From Siderastrea radians (taxonomy: Eukaryota; Cnidaria; Anthozoa; Scleractinia; Rhizangiidae), in the NCBI GenBank assembly GCA_964017195.1, contig OZ024898.1, positions 7,257,294-7,321,293 on the forward strand: a stretch of DNA of 64,000 nt, given 5' to 3'. A program made the translations under genes and the position numbers. Every line of letters begins with the position of its first letter. Position 1 is the stretch's first letter. The notes under the pieces were generated by a model. It was not told the origin of the DNA. It did no database searches and saw only the letters and a list, made by a program, of their open reading frames with translations. Of the stretch, positions 9,894-21,009 are shown piece after piece.

Positions 9894-10404
9894 AGTGCTA
9901 CTATGATCAAAAAATCACTTTTATTTTTTCTTCGGATTTCGAAACTATGTTTGTTAAACACTCCCCAAGCGAAATTATAAGCGTTAATTTTGAGAAGAAG
10001 ACCGTTAATTTAAACTGCAATTTTCCGGTTTAATGGTCCGCCATTATTACACCAGAAAGGATACAATGACGTCATACACTCAAGAGCTGTAAAATGTAGT
10101 GTGTGAACACGGCTTACAAATTATGCAAAACACGAGTTTGAGAGTGTGAAAGCTCAAAACTCCCGTGCTGCATACTAAATAAGGCACTTTCACACACACT
10201 GCATTCTACATCTCTTGAGTGTATGACGTCATTGTATCCTTTCTGGTGTAATAATGGCGGACCATTAAAACGGAAAATTGCAGTTTAAATTAACGGTCTT
10301 CTTCTCAAAATTAAGGCTTATAATTTCGCTTGGGGAGTGTTTAATAAACATAGTTTCGAAATCCGAAGAAAAAATAAAAGTGATTTTTTGATCATAGTAG
10401 CACT
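9894..10404. mobile_element. 511-bp TTAA-flanked palindromic element (piggyBac-like MITE)
   Basis: TTAA at 9890-9893 and 10405-10408. Arms of roughly 200 bp are inverted copies, starting AGTGCTACTATGATCAAAAA and ending with its complement. No ORF. TTAA target duplication is typical of piggyBac mobilisation. Confidence 0.85.
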
Positions 10405-10840
10405 TTAAGTTAGTCTGATTGTTGGTTAGTTAAGTTTGGTGTTAAAGAAGTTTAGGTAGATGGTCGGTTTGTTTTCTTCATCAGTGATCAGTCATTTAAG
10501 TAGTTAAGTTTAGTGTAAGCTTGTTTAGGTACGGTAAATGATTGACTTGTTTTCTTTGTTAGTAACACTACGCACGTAGATAGGTAATTAGTTAACTGTT
10601 CAAGGTAGGTAGATGGTAGGTTTGTTTTCTTCGTTAGTAATAATTAATTGAGTTAGCCAGTTAGTTCAGCTAGTAAGATAGTTCATTAGTTAAAAGTCTA
10701 TTGTGAAACTAGATCAAGTGTATCTGTTTTCTTCGTTAGTAATACTAGTTTAGTTGGTTCAGTTAGTCAGATGGTTGATTATTTAAGTCTTGCGTAAAAC
10801 TAATTAGTTAATTAGGCAAGGTTTGTATACAAGTAGTTAA

Positions 10841-12116
10841 GGTATCATGGTACCCCACTTTTTCAAAAAATACGCTTTTGTCATTTTCACATAGATATTA
10901 TTCAAACCTCTCCTTTACAAAAAGTTTCAGAAAAAAAGATTGTTTTTACGCAAAGTTATGGACGAAAAAAGGTTGGAGCCATTAATTTCCTCTAATTACT
11001 TGTTGGCAGTCATCTGTCAACATTGCCGAAAATATCATGTGACATAAGAGGGCCCTGATGTTTTGGCATGAGATATAGATCGATTGCGTACCAATTTCCG
11101 CGTTATCGTAAACGTAAATTGCAAAAGTCCTGTCTCAAATAATAAAGAAGTTTGTTGTTACCCAATTGCTTGCATTTGTGACAGGACGTTCTCTCTTAGT
11201 TCTTGAGCTGAGCACGCGGCGGCTTCTTGGCGGGTTTCAACGTGCTTTACTTTCGCATTTACTTTCATCTTTCGGGTCGCGGCAGCTTGATTAGTCTTAC
11301 CCTTTCTTCTTGTTGATGTTTTCGGCATTGTACAGCCGACGTGAAATTATGAGGGTAAAATTTCCAGTGCTTAAGACCCTTCGAACGGCACGCGTACACA
11401 GAACCCGAACGAAAGTCGCTTTCCGATAAAAATATGACATAATTCTTGGCGGCATGTTTGCGCTATTGTTATAAGGTAAGTTGAGCCTCCCCTCTATCAA
11501 ACCGCAGGTAATTATCACCTAGGTGTTTTAATCTCATCTGGCCGGAAAAAAGTCTCCACATCTATTTTGCCTTTTTTCTCGAAACCAATTTTTCAAGAAA
11601 TTGAGGGCACGTTTGAAGTTCGCGTTCAGGGAGTTTTCAACCAATTTAGCTCAAATTTGGCGAGAATGTTGCCAGATAATTTGACACCAAAACCTTGTCT
11701 CCGAATTTCATTTTTTGCGTTCATTCAAAAGTTATGATCCGTTAAAGAAAGAGAAGGGGTGTTTTTTTAAACTTCAAAGTTAAACTGAGTGCAGAAAACA
11801 AACCAGGCCAGGTAAAAAAAATTCCGAGACACGGTTTTTGAGACAAAGGTGTGAAGCCGGGCGGAATTTGGCGCGATGTTCGCCTTACTCTCCAGGCCAT
11901 TTTTGAGTGGAGCGGAACCGATTTTGTGAACGATGTACTTTTGAAAAACGTTAGTTATATTTTCAATAGAATTGTCTGTTTTCTTTATGTAAATACGTTT
12001 TCGTAATCTTGAGTTATTAAGCTTTCAGAAAATATATAGTTTGTCTAGGTTTTTGTAAAACGCCTGACGCTCAGACGGTGATAACGCAATGTTGTCATTT
12101 GGAGTACCATGATACC
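10841..12116. mobile_element. 1.28-kb TTAA-flanked element with GGTATCATGGTAC ends (piggyBac-like, non-autonomous)
   Basis: TTAA at 10837-10840 and 12117-12120. Short terminal inverted repeats: GGTATCATGGTACCCC at left, GGAGTACCATGATACC at right. The interior has no transposase and no long ORF. Confidence 0.75.
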
Positions 12117-12612
12117 TTAAGTGGTCGTTTCCTTATCTTCGTTAGTATAATTGCTAGTCTAGTAATACTAGGCTAGTTAGTTCAGTTAGTCAGATAGTAG
12201 TGGCCAAGTTTAGTTTAAAACAAGTTTCGGTAGATGGTAAGTTTGTAGATAGTTTAGTTAGTTCATCGGTCGGCTTAGTCAGCAAATTTTCGTTACTTAG
12301 TTTACTGTGCGACTAATAAAACCGTGTACACCAAGAATTATTTGTGGAATGTTCATTGTGTGGTGACGCGAAATCAAACCCCAAGACACAACCACAAACC
12401 TGCGGCTTACGGTTCGTTCATCTTTTATCTGCACAAGCACAATAAACATCCCATTTCTTAGTTTGACGGTTAGTAGTTTAGTTAGTGAGGTAATATTATT
12501 GCGTTTGTAAAAAAGTGTAGCAAATGAATTGTTTGAATTGTCTGTAATAAAGCACATTATTTACTAACCAGAGAAATCGGGGATTATTTTGTGTTGTGTT
12601 ATGGATTGTTTA

Positions 12613-12899
12613 CACGCTATGATTGGTCGGTCCGATATGTTGGCCCGGCATTATTGGAGCATAAAACGAAATGTCGGCCCAACAATATCAGAGCGTGAAT
12701 CGTACGTGTTTTTTGACTCCCGATTCTATGAATTTTGATTGACATGGCTGTTTCTTTGAGAACGTCAGACCGATTTGATATAAATCTGATTTTCTGAAAC
12801 GGGCCAATTTCAATTCTCAGGAATCGGCACCAAATCGGGAGACAAAATACACGTATGATTCACGTTCCGATACCGTCCAGCCGACGAATCGTAGCCGCG
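12613..12899. mobile_element. About 290-bp palindromic MITE
   Basis: Outer inverted ends contain GCTATGATTGGTCGG and its inverse near 12881-12896. An inner pair GTGAATCGTACGTG (12695) and its inverse ending at 12863 encloses the core. The flanking sequence continues as in copy B around 34555, where nothing is inserted. Confidence 0.6.
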
Positions 12900-13576
12900 A
12901 TGAAAATGGTAGGTGGGACAGGCCCACGTGGAATGACAATTTTCCCAGTATGGATGGATCATTCCATTTACTCGTACTACTTTACCTTCTCTCTTGCCTC
13001 GATAATTCACGCGTTGGTTTGTTCCATTTACCAACTTAAACGCGCATGTTGATTCGTAGTCCTCCTGAAGCAACGACGTTTTCGGAAATGATATGCCTTA
13101 GCTTCTTAGCTAGTTCCCAATCTTTCTCGGATGCAAGTCTTGCCATTAACATCTTGCGCACATGTTAACCGTTAAGAAGATTCGGAAAACGGCATAAAGG
13201 AGAAAAAATTTCTAGAATTTTAAATCTGTTAGTTTTTCCGTGGACCTCTAATCACCTAAGAGGCATCGTTTGCTGAAAGGGAAGGTAAAACCGTTTATCC
13301 ATCCGGATTAAACCACAAGGTCCCCCAGGCACACAGCAGGTATACTCGATCATAAATATCGAACTATTTGTATTTTTGCATGGGGATTTATCTCTATATG
13401 AAATAAAACTCTCTTCAAACAGCCGTCAAATGGTGTATAAATGGGTACCGTCGACTTGATTCACTGTCATCTTATTCAGGGAGGAGTAGCAATTCTAGTT
13501 CCTTCATACTACAGAAACTGGTTGAGCTCCGACAGTTCCAGCCTGCGCGGCGGGCGCGGAAAGGACAGGGGAAAGT

Positions 13577-13660
13577 GAAAAATTATTCGCGAGCGCGAGA
13601 GGGGAAGGGGGAGGGCGCCCTCCCTCTCCTCTCGCACTCCGCGCTCGCATATAATTTCTC
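13577..13660. repeat. GC-rich inverted repeat
   Basis: AAATTATTCGCGAGCGCGAG and its near-inverse, ending GCGCTCGCATATAATTT, surround GGGGGAGGGCGCCCTCCC. It forms a long hairpin of about 80 bases. Probably a small mobile element; no target duplication seen. Confidence 0.55.
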
Positions 13661-13820
13661 CTCTTTATTATTCCTACCCTTTAGTACGCTGCAAGGGCAA
13701 AAATGGGACCCCTTCCAGTCGGAACCTCCCCGTAAAGCCTACTATTTGGGATACCTCCCGGACTATCTTTGGGGAACAGGATAAAGAAATATGGCTGCTG
13801 AAGATATAATAAGGTTGAAC

Positions 13821-13821
<1 letters not shown>

Positions 13822-13860
<39 letters not shown>
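13822..13860. repeat. (TAA)n microsatellite
   Basis: About twelve TAA/AAT units, followed by a stretch with TATAGCGC and GTGCTTTACAAT, common at the 3' ends of short interspersed repeats. Confidence 0.85.
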
Positions 13861-13862
<2 letters not shown>

Positions 13863-15090
13863 CACACTTCTATAGCGCTTTTTCCAGCAGATCAGAAGTG
13901 CTTTACAATTCTTAGAAAATAGCTAAAATTACATCAACTAAACTATCTAAAATCGTTTATCATGACAAATCTTACTCGTTTGAGACTGTTTTTGGTTGAT
14001 TTATCAGGTTTAAAACAATTGACTCACAATTGACGCATTTGAAACAAAATATCCTTTTCGTTAAAAACAACCTTATCATAAATAAATAAAAAAACAACCC
14101 AAATAAATCAAACCTTTCTGTGCGACCACCTCTTGTATGCCACCATCTCCCGTTAAGGGACTGCTTTTTCAAAACACAAAAAATTTTCACCATACCCTTG
14201 ACTGCCGACAACGGGAACCCACGGTAACTCGAAGCTCGCGCTAACTCCGACAAAAATTGATTCCCCCTGGATTTGCTCCTGTAATTTTAGCCTCGATAAA
14301 TCCAACCTCCCGCTAATAAACTTGTTGTAAATTTTTTCGCAAATTCCTTAACAGGACGATTCGCAAGTGCGAAAAAGTGCAGTAATAAAATTTCAAAAAA
14401 AGGAAAAACGTGTGTACAGTGCAACGTAACAAAAGGTAAAATTAAGTTCAAACAAGTAAGTGAACATGTTACCCTCGATAACTCAAACCCCACTGGACAA
14501 AGTCTAATGAGACAAAGCATACTCTATAACATTGAATTTATTTTGAATCAACATTGACTGGAATTCCTCTCATCCGTCTCCATGGAAACAGCAGGCCGTG
14601 CGATAAGTGTCACAAAGTGGTCCAAGTGTCAGCGGGGTACAAAGATTACGCGCATGCTATTCTTGACATACTCATCAAATGGTCTAAATTGTACTGTGTG
14701 TCAAGTTCGTTACTTTCTTGAGATCATCTCAAAACCGGATGGTTTTAATTTTGAGATGACTAAGTTGAGATCACTCAAATTATTAATATGACACATATTT
14801 ACATTCATTTATCTAAAATCTGTTGCTATAAAACTAAATATTAAAGTTACCTTTCTTTCTACAGCCAGTGTTGTATGATAGTTATGATAGTTAGCTTTGT
14901 ATGCTAATTTCTTACCTTCTTTCCTCGCCTCAATTAGTTTACTACTTGCCGGTGGAAATATTTTTGTTTCGCCTACTTTTTAATATAATTAGATGTCGTT
15001 GTAAAGTTCTGTCACCCAAAAACGTGACAGTTCTTCTTGTGAGAATACGTGATAAGTGATGTCAGCAGGATCCCATCTCTCGGAACCACG

Positions 15091-15146
15091 AACTCCCGAT
15101 AACTCGAACGTTTTTTACTCCCTTACAGGTTCGAGTTATCGGGAGT
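15091..15146. repeat. Short stem-loop of a CCCGATAACTCGAA family
   Basis: ACTCCCGATAACTCGAAC and its exact inverse surround an 18-base loop. Degenerate relatives lie at 14225 and 14475. This looks like the terminal inverted repeats of a pogo/Tc1-like element brought together; no transposase. Confidence 0.5.
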
Positions 15147-15838
15147 CAATTGCAGTTGGAACCTGTGACACCCTTTGCAGGTGATTACGACTACCTTTTT
15201 GCCCTCTGATTTGAAATTATGACATAAATATACAATCAGAACCAACCAAACACATTAAAAACCACTCAGCTCATAGAAGCATTCTAGATCGCACTTTCTA
15301 TGCACAACAAGTGCAATTGTTACAGCTCATCAATTACATTATAAGCTTATGATATATATCATCGGTTCTTTTAGCAGTTTTACACTCTGATGATGATGAC
15401 TGAAAACATTCAGCATTTTAGACCCTTTAAAACAATTTTTACCAAAATTTTTAATTATTTTTTCGGCAAATATGTCTATTAAATTTTCTATTGTTTCAGT
15501 GTCCGGAAAGCGACCACCTGACGCGTGATCTACTCTCAAAAGGAACCAACTGGACTTGAAAAACGAAATATACTCGCACATGTCTTAAAGCATCTTAAAG
15601 CAAAAACTTAGTGGGCCGAATATTTTTAAAAACGAGATCTAACTTGGACCTCGGTTTAAGACGATGACTGGACCTCCAAATCTGCTTTTAAGTGGGTCAT
15701 TTTAATTGGGTAAAAGTTTTTTTTAGTCAGTGTTGTATGCCGTATTGACACTGTTCACAGTAAATAAAGTTTAAATATTGGGGTTGGCCATATTGGAATT
15801 GGTTTAGACCGCAGTTTTGTTAAACACCACCTAAACTT

Positions 15839-17939
15839 CAATAAAGAAACAACAGTTTTCAATTTACAAAACATGTTTCGACATTTAAAACTTACGTTTA
15901 CAATTGGAATATGAAATACGCGGGAAACAAAATTAGCGCGCATAGTTACTTTAAGTGACTTAGGAACACACACACACACACACACACGCAAAATACTTCC
16001 AATAACAAGAATGATGAAATAAAAGACACACACACACACACAAAAAGAACAAAGTAATTAAAAGGAAAGAGATAACTCTAGATGCTTTAGCTGCTGATTA
16101 AGAGTAGGATTTTCCCACTTAATATGCATCGCCTCTTTGATCTTAATTTGGAATTTCGAGACGGCAGAATCTAAGATCGTGAAACATTCTGCAGTGCAAG
16201 AGTCATGGCAGGCCCTAGATGACTGCAGGTGCCTGTAAACATGTGAAAACTTGTCCGACAAGAGGTGCTCACGAACACGTGCACAAATGTGGTGAGTGGT
16301 CTCGCCAATGTAGCTGGCATTACAGCCAGCACACGAGAATTTACAAACAACACGCGAACGTAGACTCTGCGGTACTGAATCTTTCACGCTAAACACGTTT
16401 CTAAGTTTAAACGTATTAAAGACTAACTTAACATCTAAATCAGCTTTACAATAACGTTTGAGTAGTTTTCTAAGCTTAGTCTGGACGATTTTAGAAAACC
16501 GGCCAACCTAAGGGAGTTTATAGAAGTGCGTTTTGCTGGAGTTAGGTGAGTCGATCTGCCCATTTGAAGGATTCATTTTCTTAGAAACATAGCTGTGAAT
16601 AATCTTGTCGATGACCCAAGACGGAAAACAGTTTTTCCGCAATATGACGATAAGCTTTTTAACGCCCAGATGAAAACCAACCCAGGAATTGTTGATCTTA
16701 TAAACCCTGTCCACTAGTGTTCTGACTAATCCTAGTTTGTAATCCGAAGGGGCAAAGCTAAAATAATTAGTTAGAAGACCAGTGAACGTCTTCTTGCAAT
16801 ATACACTAGTAACGATGGATGGATGACTGTTGTCTAACAATATGTCTAAAAACGGTAATTTCTTATCGACTTCCCTTTCCATTGTGAAACGAATACTCGG
16901 GTGCCTGGCGTTGATATAATCAAAGAACATGAGCGCGTCTTCCTCGTTATTGAACAAACAAAAAGTGTCATCAACATAGCGTCTATAGAATAGAACTTGA
17001 GAAGACGAGTAGTTGTCTAACCAGTTTTTTTCCCAATGTCCCATAAAGAGGTTTGCAAGGACTGGAGCAAGGGGGGAACCCATGGCAACCCCACTATTTG
17101 ATCATAAAACACACCTTTAAATAGGAAATGGGTCTCTGCTGTTGCGAAGGAGAAAAGGGTTTTAAGGTCAGTGGAACTTATCTTAAGTCCAGGATTACCC
17201 TGATAAATGTATTTGATCGCCAGATCAATGCATTCATCAAGAGGTATACTAGTGAACAAACTCTCAACATCAAAAGAAACCATAAACTTCCCAGAGGTTG
17301 ATAACTGGTTGATTTCCTGTACAAAAGAAAACGTGTCGCGGACGTTGTAGTCACGGGGGACATGAGGCTCTAAAAGATTGCAAAGGAATTTTGATAAATT
17401 GTAATTGTTTGTACCTATTGAAGATACTTTGGGTCGAAATGGAGGTGTTGAATCAGGCTGCCGCGCCTTGTGCATTTTAGGAATCCCATAGAACCTAGCT
17501 GGTTGAGAACCAACTGGATAAATACTATCATAGGTATGTTTATCTAAGTGAACCTTATTTTTAAGTGCTCTTAGAAAGCGTTGCAATTTGCCCTCCCTTT
17601 GTACTGTGGGATCGTTATCAATAGCCTTAAACTTAGAAATAGCCTTAAACTTAGAACTTAGAACTTAGAAGTGTCTAAAAATACCATGTTCGTAAGCGTT
17701 CCTGTCCATGACAACTATGCCATTTCCTTTGTCAGGCTTTAGTATCACAATGTCCTTGTTCTCTCTCAGTTCCTTTAATATCCTGAATTTCCTTAAGTCC
17801 GCTGCGGAAGGTTGGTGTGAAGAAACATACGAATGGGCAAGATGAGAGAGATCAGCGACCAGTTTTCCCTTTTGCTTCCGGTCGATTAGATTTCTGACCA
17901 TGGTGTGATTAATCAGTTCAAAACAAGAAAACACATCCG
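15839..17939 (-). mobile_element. Penelope-like retroelement, left (inverted) copy
   Basis: Left arm of a large palindrome; it aligns with 18007-20209 in reverse. It carries the decayed coding region at 16058-17934 and a (CA)n tract downstream of the stop (15967-15988 and 16027-16041). Compared with the right arm it lacks about 83 bp next to the end, removing most of the CTGAAGAT stem-loop. Confidence 0.85.
16058..17934 (-). pseudogene. Penelope-like reverse transcriptase/GIY-YIG ORF, broken copy
   Basis: Same protein as the right copy. RT blocks visible include FDVESLFTSIPLDE and FYRRYVDD; the C-terminal endonuclease has SCAGCNASYIGETT. Lesions: a short tandem duplication with frame break near 17600-17665, a 1-base deletion near 17095 just before the MGSPLAPVLAN block, and an in-frame TAG near 16510 (TAT in the right copy). 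These differ from the lesion in the right copy, so the two decayed independently. Confidence 0.85.
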
Positions 17940-17945
17940 AGCAAC

Positions 17946-19867
17946 TTGAAATACATAGTTAAACACGGTCTGTCACATTCTATTTGTCCCCCCACCATCA
18001 GCACAACGGATGTGTTTTCTTGTTTTGAACTGATTAATTGCACCATGGTCAGAAATCTAATCGACCGGAAGCAAAAGGGAAAACTGGTCGCTGATCTCTC
18101 TCATCTTGCCCATTCGTATGTTTCTTCACACCAACCTTCCGCAGCGGACTTAAGGAAATTCAGGATATTAAAGGAACTGAGAAAGAACAAGGACATTGTG
18201 ATACTAAAGTCTGACAAAGGAAATGGCATAGTTGTCATGGACAGGAACGCTTACGAACATGGTATTTTTAGCATTATCAGTGACACTTCTAAGTTTAAGG
18301 CTATTGATAACGATCCCACATTACAAAGGGAGGGCAAATTGCAACGCTTTCTAAGAGCACTTAAAAATAAGGTTCACTTAGATAAACATACCTATGATAG
18401 TATTTATCCAGTTGGTTCTCTACCAGCTAGGTTCTATGGGCTTCCTAAAATGCACAAGGCGCGGCAGCCTGATTCAACACCTCCATTTCGACCCAAAGTA
18501 TCTTCAATAGGTACAAACAATTACAATTTATCAAAATTCCTTTGCAATCTTTTAGAGCCTCATGTCCCCCGTGACTACAACGTCCGCGACACGTTTTCTT
18601 TTGTACAGGAAATCAACCAGTTATCAACCTCTGGGAAGTTTATGGTTTCTTTTGATGTTGAGAGTTTGTTCACTAGCATACCTCTTGATGAATGCATTGA
18701 TCTGGCGATCAAATACATTTATCAGGCTAATCCTGGACTTAAGATAAGTCCCACTGACCTTAAAACCCTTTTCTCCTTCGCAACAGCAGAGACCCATTTC
18801 CTATTTAAAGGTGTGTTTTATGATCAAATAGATGGGGTTGCCATGGGTTCCCCCCTTGCTCCAGTCCTTGCAAACCTCTTTATGGGACATTGGGAAAAAA
18901 CTGGTTAGATAACTATTCGTCTTCTCAAGTTCTGTTCTATAGACGCTATGTTGATGACACTTTTTGTTTGTTCAATAACGAGGAAGACGCGCTCATGTTC
19001 TTTGATTATATCAACACCAGGCACCCGAGTATTCGTTTCACAATGGAAAGGGAAATCGATAAGAAATTACCGTTTTTAGACATATTGTTAGACAACAGTT
19101 ATCCATCCATCGTTACTAGTGTATATCGCAAGAAGACGTTCACTGGTCTTCTAACTAATTATTTTAGCTTTGCCCCTTTGAATTACAAACTAGGATTAGT
19201 CAGAACACTAGTGGACAGGGTTTATAAGATCAACAATTCCTGGGTTGGTTTTCATCTGGACGTTAAAAAGCTTATCGTCATGTTGCTGAAAAACTGTTTT
19301 CCGTCTTGGGTCATCGACAAGATTATTCACAGCTATGTTTCTAAGAAAATGAATCCTTCAAATGGGCAGATCGACTCACCTAACTCCGGCAAAACGCACT
19401 TCTATAAACTCCCTTATGTTGGCCGGTTTTCTAAAATCGCCCAGACTAAGCTTAGAAAACTACTCAAACGTTATTGTAAAGCTGATTTAGATGTTAAGTT
19501 AGTCTTTACTACGTTTAAACTTAGAAACGTGTTTAGCGTGAAAGATTCAGTACCGCAGAGTCTACGTTCGCGTGTTGTTTATAAATTCTCGTGTGCTGGC
19601 TGTAATGCCAGCTACATTGGCGAGACCACTCGCCACATTTGTGCACGTGTTCGTGAGCACCTCTTGTCGGACAAGTCTTCACATGTTTACAGGCACCTGC
19701 AGTCATCTAGGGCCTGCCATGACTCTTGCACTGCAGAATGTTTCACGATTTTAGATTCTGCCGTCTCGAAATTTCAAATTAAGATTAAAGAGGCGATGCA
19801 TATTAAGTGGGAAAATCCTACTCTTAATCAGCAGCTAAAGCATCTAGAGTTATCTCTTTCCTTTTAA
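17946..19867 (+). pseudogene. Penelope-like reverse transcriptase + GIY-YIG endonuclease, one frameshift
   Basis: Two overlapping frames (17946-18908 and 18890-19867) make one protein of about 640 residues. Order: N-terminal region with ILKSDKGNGIVVMDRN; GLPKMHK; RT motif A FDVESLFTSIP; motif B MGSPLAPVLANLFMG; motif C YRRYVDDTF; thumb; then a Cys-rich linker and GIY-YIG-type nuclease, SCAGCNASYIGETT...CARVREHL. Penelope-like elements use this nuclease to prime reverse transcription. The only lesion seen is one lost A in a run near 18893-18898 (six A, seven in the left copy). The apparent second start there is a TTG. Confidence 0.9.
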
Positions 19868-19883
19868 TTACTTTGTTCTTTCT

Positions 19884-19888
<5 letters not shown>

Positions 19889-19929
<41 letters not shown>

Positions 19930-19959
19930 TTTTATTTCATCATTCTTGTTATTGGAAGT

Positions 19960-19997
<38 letters not shown>

Positions 19998-19998
19998 C
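19889..19998. repeat. (GT)n microsatellites in the Penelope 3' region
   Basis: Two GT tracts (about 19889-19928 and 19963-19996) separated by TTTTATTTCATCATTCTTG; the left copy has the complementary CA tracts at matching places. They belong to the element rather than to the target. Confidence 0.85.
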
Positions 19999-20145
19999 CC
20001 AAGTCACTTAAAGTAACTATGCGCGCCCTTTTTTTGTTTCCCGCGTATTTCATATTCAAATTGTAAACGTAAGTTTTAAAGCGTAATTTTGTAACGTACT
20101 TTAATACGAAAATTCAAATATACAACCGTTAAGGCTCGTTTGCAA

Positions 20146-20172
20146 CTGAAGATGACATGAGAATGTCGAAAC
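20146..20172 (+). ncRNA. Hammerhead-like stem-loop near the Penelope 3' end
   Basis: CTGAAGAT, a perfect 5-bp stem GACAT/ATGTC with loop GAGA, then GAAAC. This is close to the hammerhead core (CUGANGA, stem II, GAAA), with one extra U. Hammerhead motifs are known from Penelope-like elements. Stems I and III were not verified. Confidence 0.4.
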
Positions 20173-20280
20173 ATGTTTTGTAAATTGAAGACTGTTGTTT
20201 CTTTATTGAGACTATCTAATTTGTTTTTAAGATAAAAAGGGAAATTTCTGGCACTTGTAGAGGGTTCATTGTACATTGTA

Positions 20281-20759
20281 CTGCCAAAAATTTTGGCAGC
20301 AGTGCTTCAAAATGCAGGCCACTTGATAGTTTCCCATGCACTTGCTGGTAGTATTGTGGTCAGATTTCCCTGTTATACCAGCTAATGCAATCCCTCAGCT
20401 CCTAAAACAAACCCTTTTAGCAACTGGGCAGTTGAGCTTTGTGACAGCTAGCTGTTTTTGACACTAGGTACGCTTTCAGGAAGTATTAGGTAAACCACAA
20501 AATACAGGCAATGTGGAGATAACCAATGAGGAAGTAGCGTCTCATTCAAGGTGAAGTCCTAAATACTCCAAGTCCCTCTATCATATAGAAATAACAGTTG
20601 TGCACCTGGGTACAATGAGTCATTTAAGGCGACAGAATAACTTGTTTTTGACCTTTGTATTTGATTGAATTTGTGAAAGAAGCCAATGTAAGCAAAATAA
20701 TTATTGATGTCTATATCTTTTAACTAATGGCATGACTGTGTTTATCTTTTGCTCTCTAG
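20281..20759 (+). other. Copy B, surviving 3' part of the intron before COR exon 2
   Basis: Aligns with 42540-42972 (C') and 58800-59226 (C): CTTGCTGGTAGTATTGTGGT, GGTGAAGTCCTAAATA and ATGGCATGACTGTGTTTATC are shared. The upstream part of the intron, COR exon 1 and Roc are absent on the left of the Penelope elements. Confidence 0.7.
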
Positions 20760-21009
20760 GTGGTTAAATTTTGAAAAGGTTGTTGATGCTCTTGTTGCCA
20801 AAAACATCAATCACATCAGTTTGGAGCAACTTCGAGCCCATGCTAGGAAGGTTTGCTTTATAGAAGACATGGATGAGTTCAACGCCATGGTGGAGTTTTA
20901 TCATAACCTTGGAATGATTATTAAACACTGCAGCACAGTCATTCTGAAGGCACAATGGCTAATTGATCTCTTCAAACAACTAATCACCATTCCGCATTAT
21001 GATAAAGCG
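20760..21009 (+). CDS. Copy B, COR exon 2
   Basis: Phase 2 in (G completes Arg), phase 0 out, 83 residues beginning WLNFEKVVDALVAKN. The acceptor TCTCTAG and donor GCG/GTATGA are identical in C. The sequence, with LRAHARKVCFIEDMDEFN, MVEFYHNLGMII and ILKAQWLIDLFKQLI, matches the winged-helix-like N-terminal COR subdomain of ROCO proteins. It is the most upstream exon left in copy B, so B has no GTPase domain in this window and may be a pseudogene or start from a new promoter. Confidence 0.82.

Larger units (their letters stand above)
8811..12590. repeat. Degenerate AT-rich minisatellite 3' of copy A
   Basis: Long runs built from variants of AGTTTAG, TTAGTTAGTC and the longer phrase TAGATGGTCGGTTTGTTTTC followed by GTTAGTAATACTAG. 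The phrase recurs at about 80-100 bases (for example near 9280, 9780, 10450 and 10610), suggesting a decayed tandem array. A homologous block lies 3' of copy B (32240-34480). Two TTAA-flanked elements are inserted in it (9894-10404 and 10841-12116). Confidence 0.7.
12900..15838. other. Repeat-derived spacer between copy A flank and the Penelope palindrome
   Basis: No gene recognised. It contains a GC-rich hairpin (13577-13660), a TAA/AAT microsatellite (about 13822-13860) followed by TATAGCGCTTTTTCCAGCAG as in many cnidarian repeat tails, and decayed copies of a CCCGATAACTCGAA repeat (14220-14520 and 15091-15146). Copy B's missing Roc and COR exon 1 are not here. Confidence 0.5.
18007..20209 (+). 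mobile_element. Penelope-like retroelement, right copy
   Basis: Right arm of the palindrome; 67 bp (17940-18006) separates the arms. After the stop come (GT)n tracts, a T-rich stretch and the stem-loop at 20146-20172. Arm similarity ends near TTTCTTTATTGA on both sides. The element sits where copy B's intron between COR exons 1 and 2 has lost its 5' part. Confidence 0.85.

Noticed and set aside
8811..12590. TTAG-rich tract as an interstitial telomere
   Set aside because: The words are TTAGTTAG variants within a longer irregular unit, without runs of TTAGGG.
12810..13073. Overlapping ORFs on both strands near 12.8-13.1 kb
   Set aside because: They cover a palindromic MITE and flank; open frames on both strands reflect the inverted repeat, with no recognisable product.
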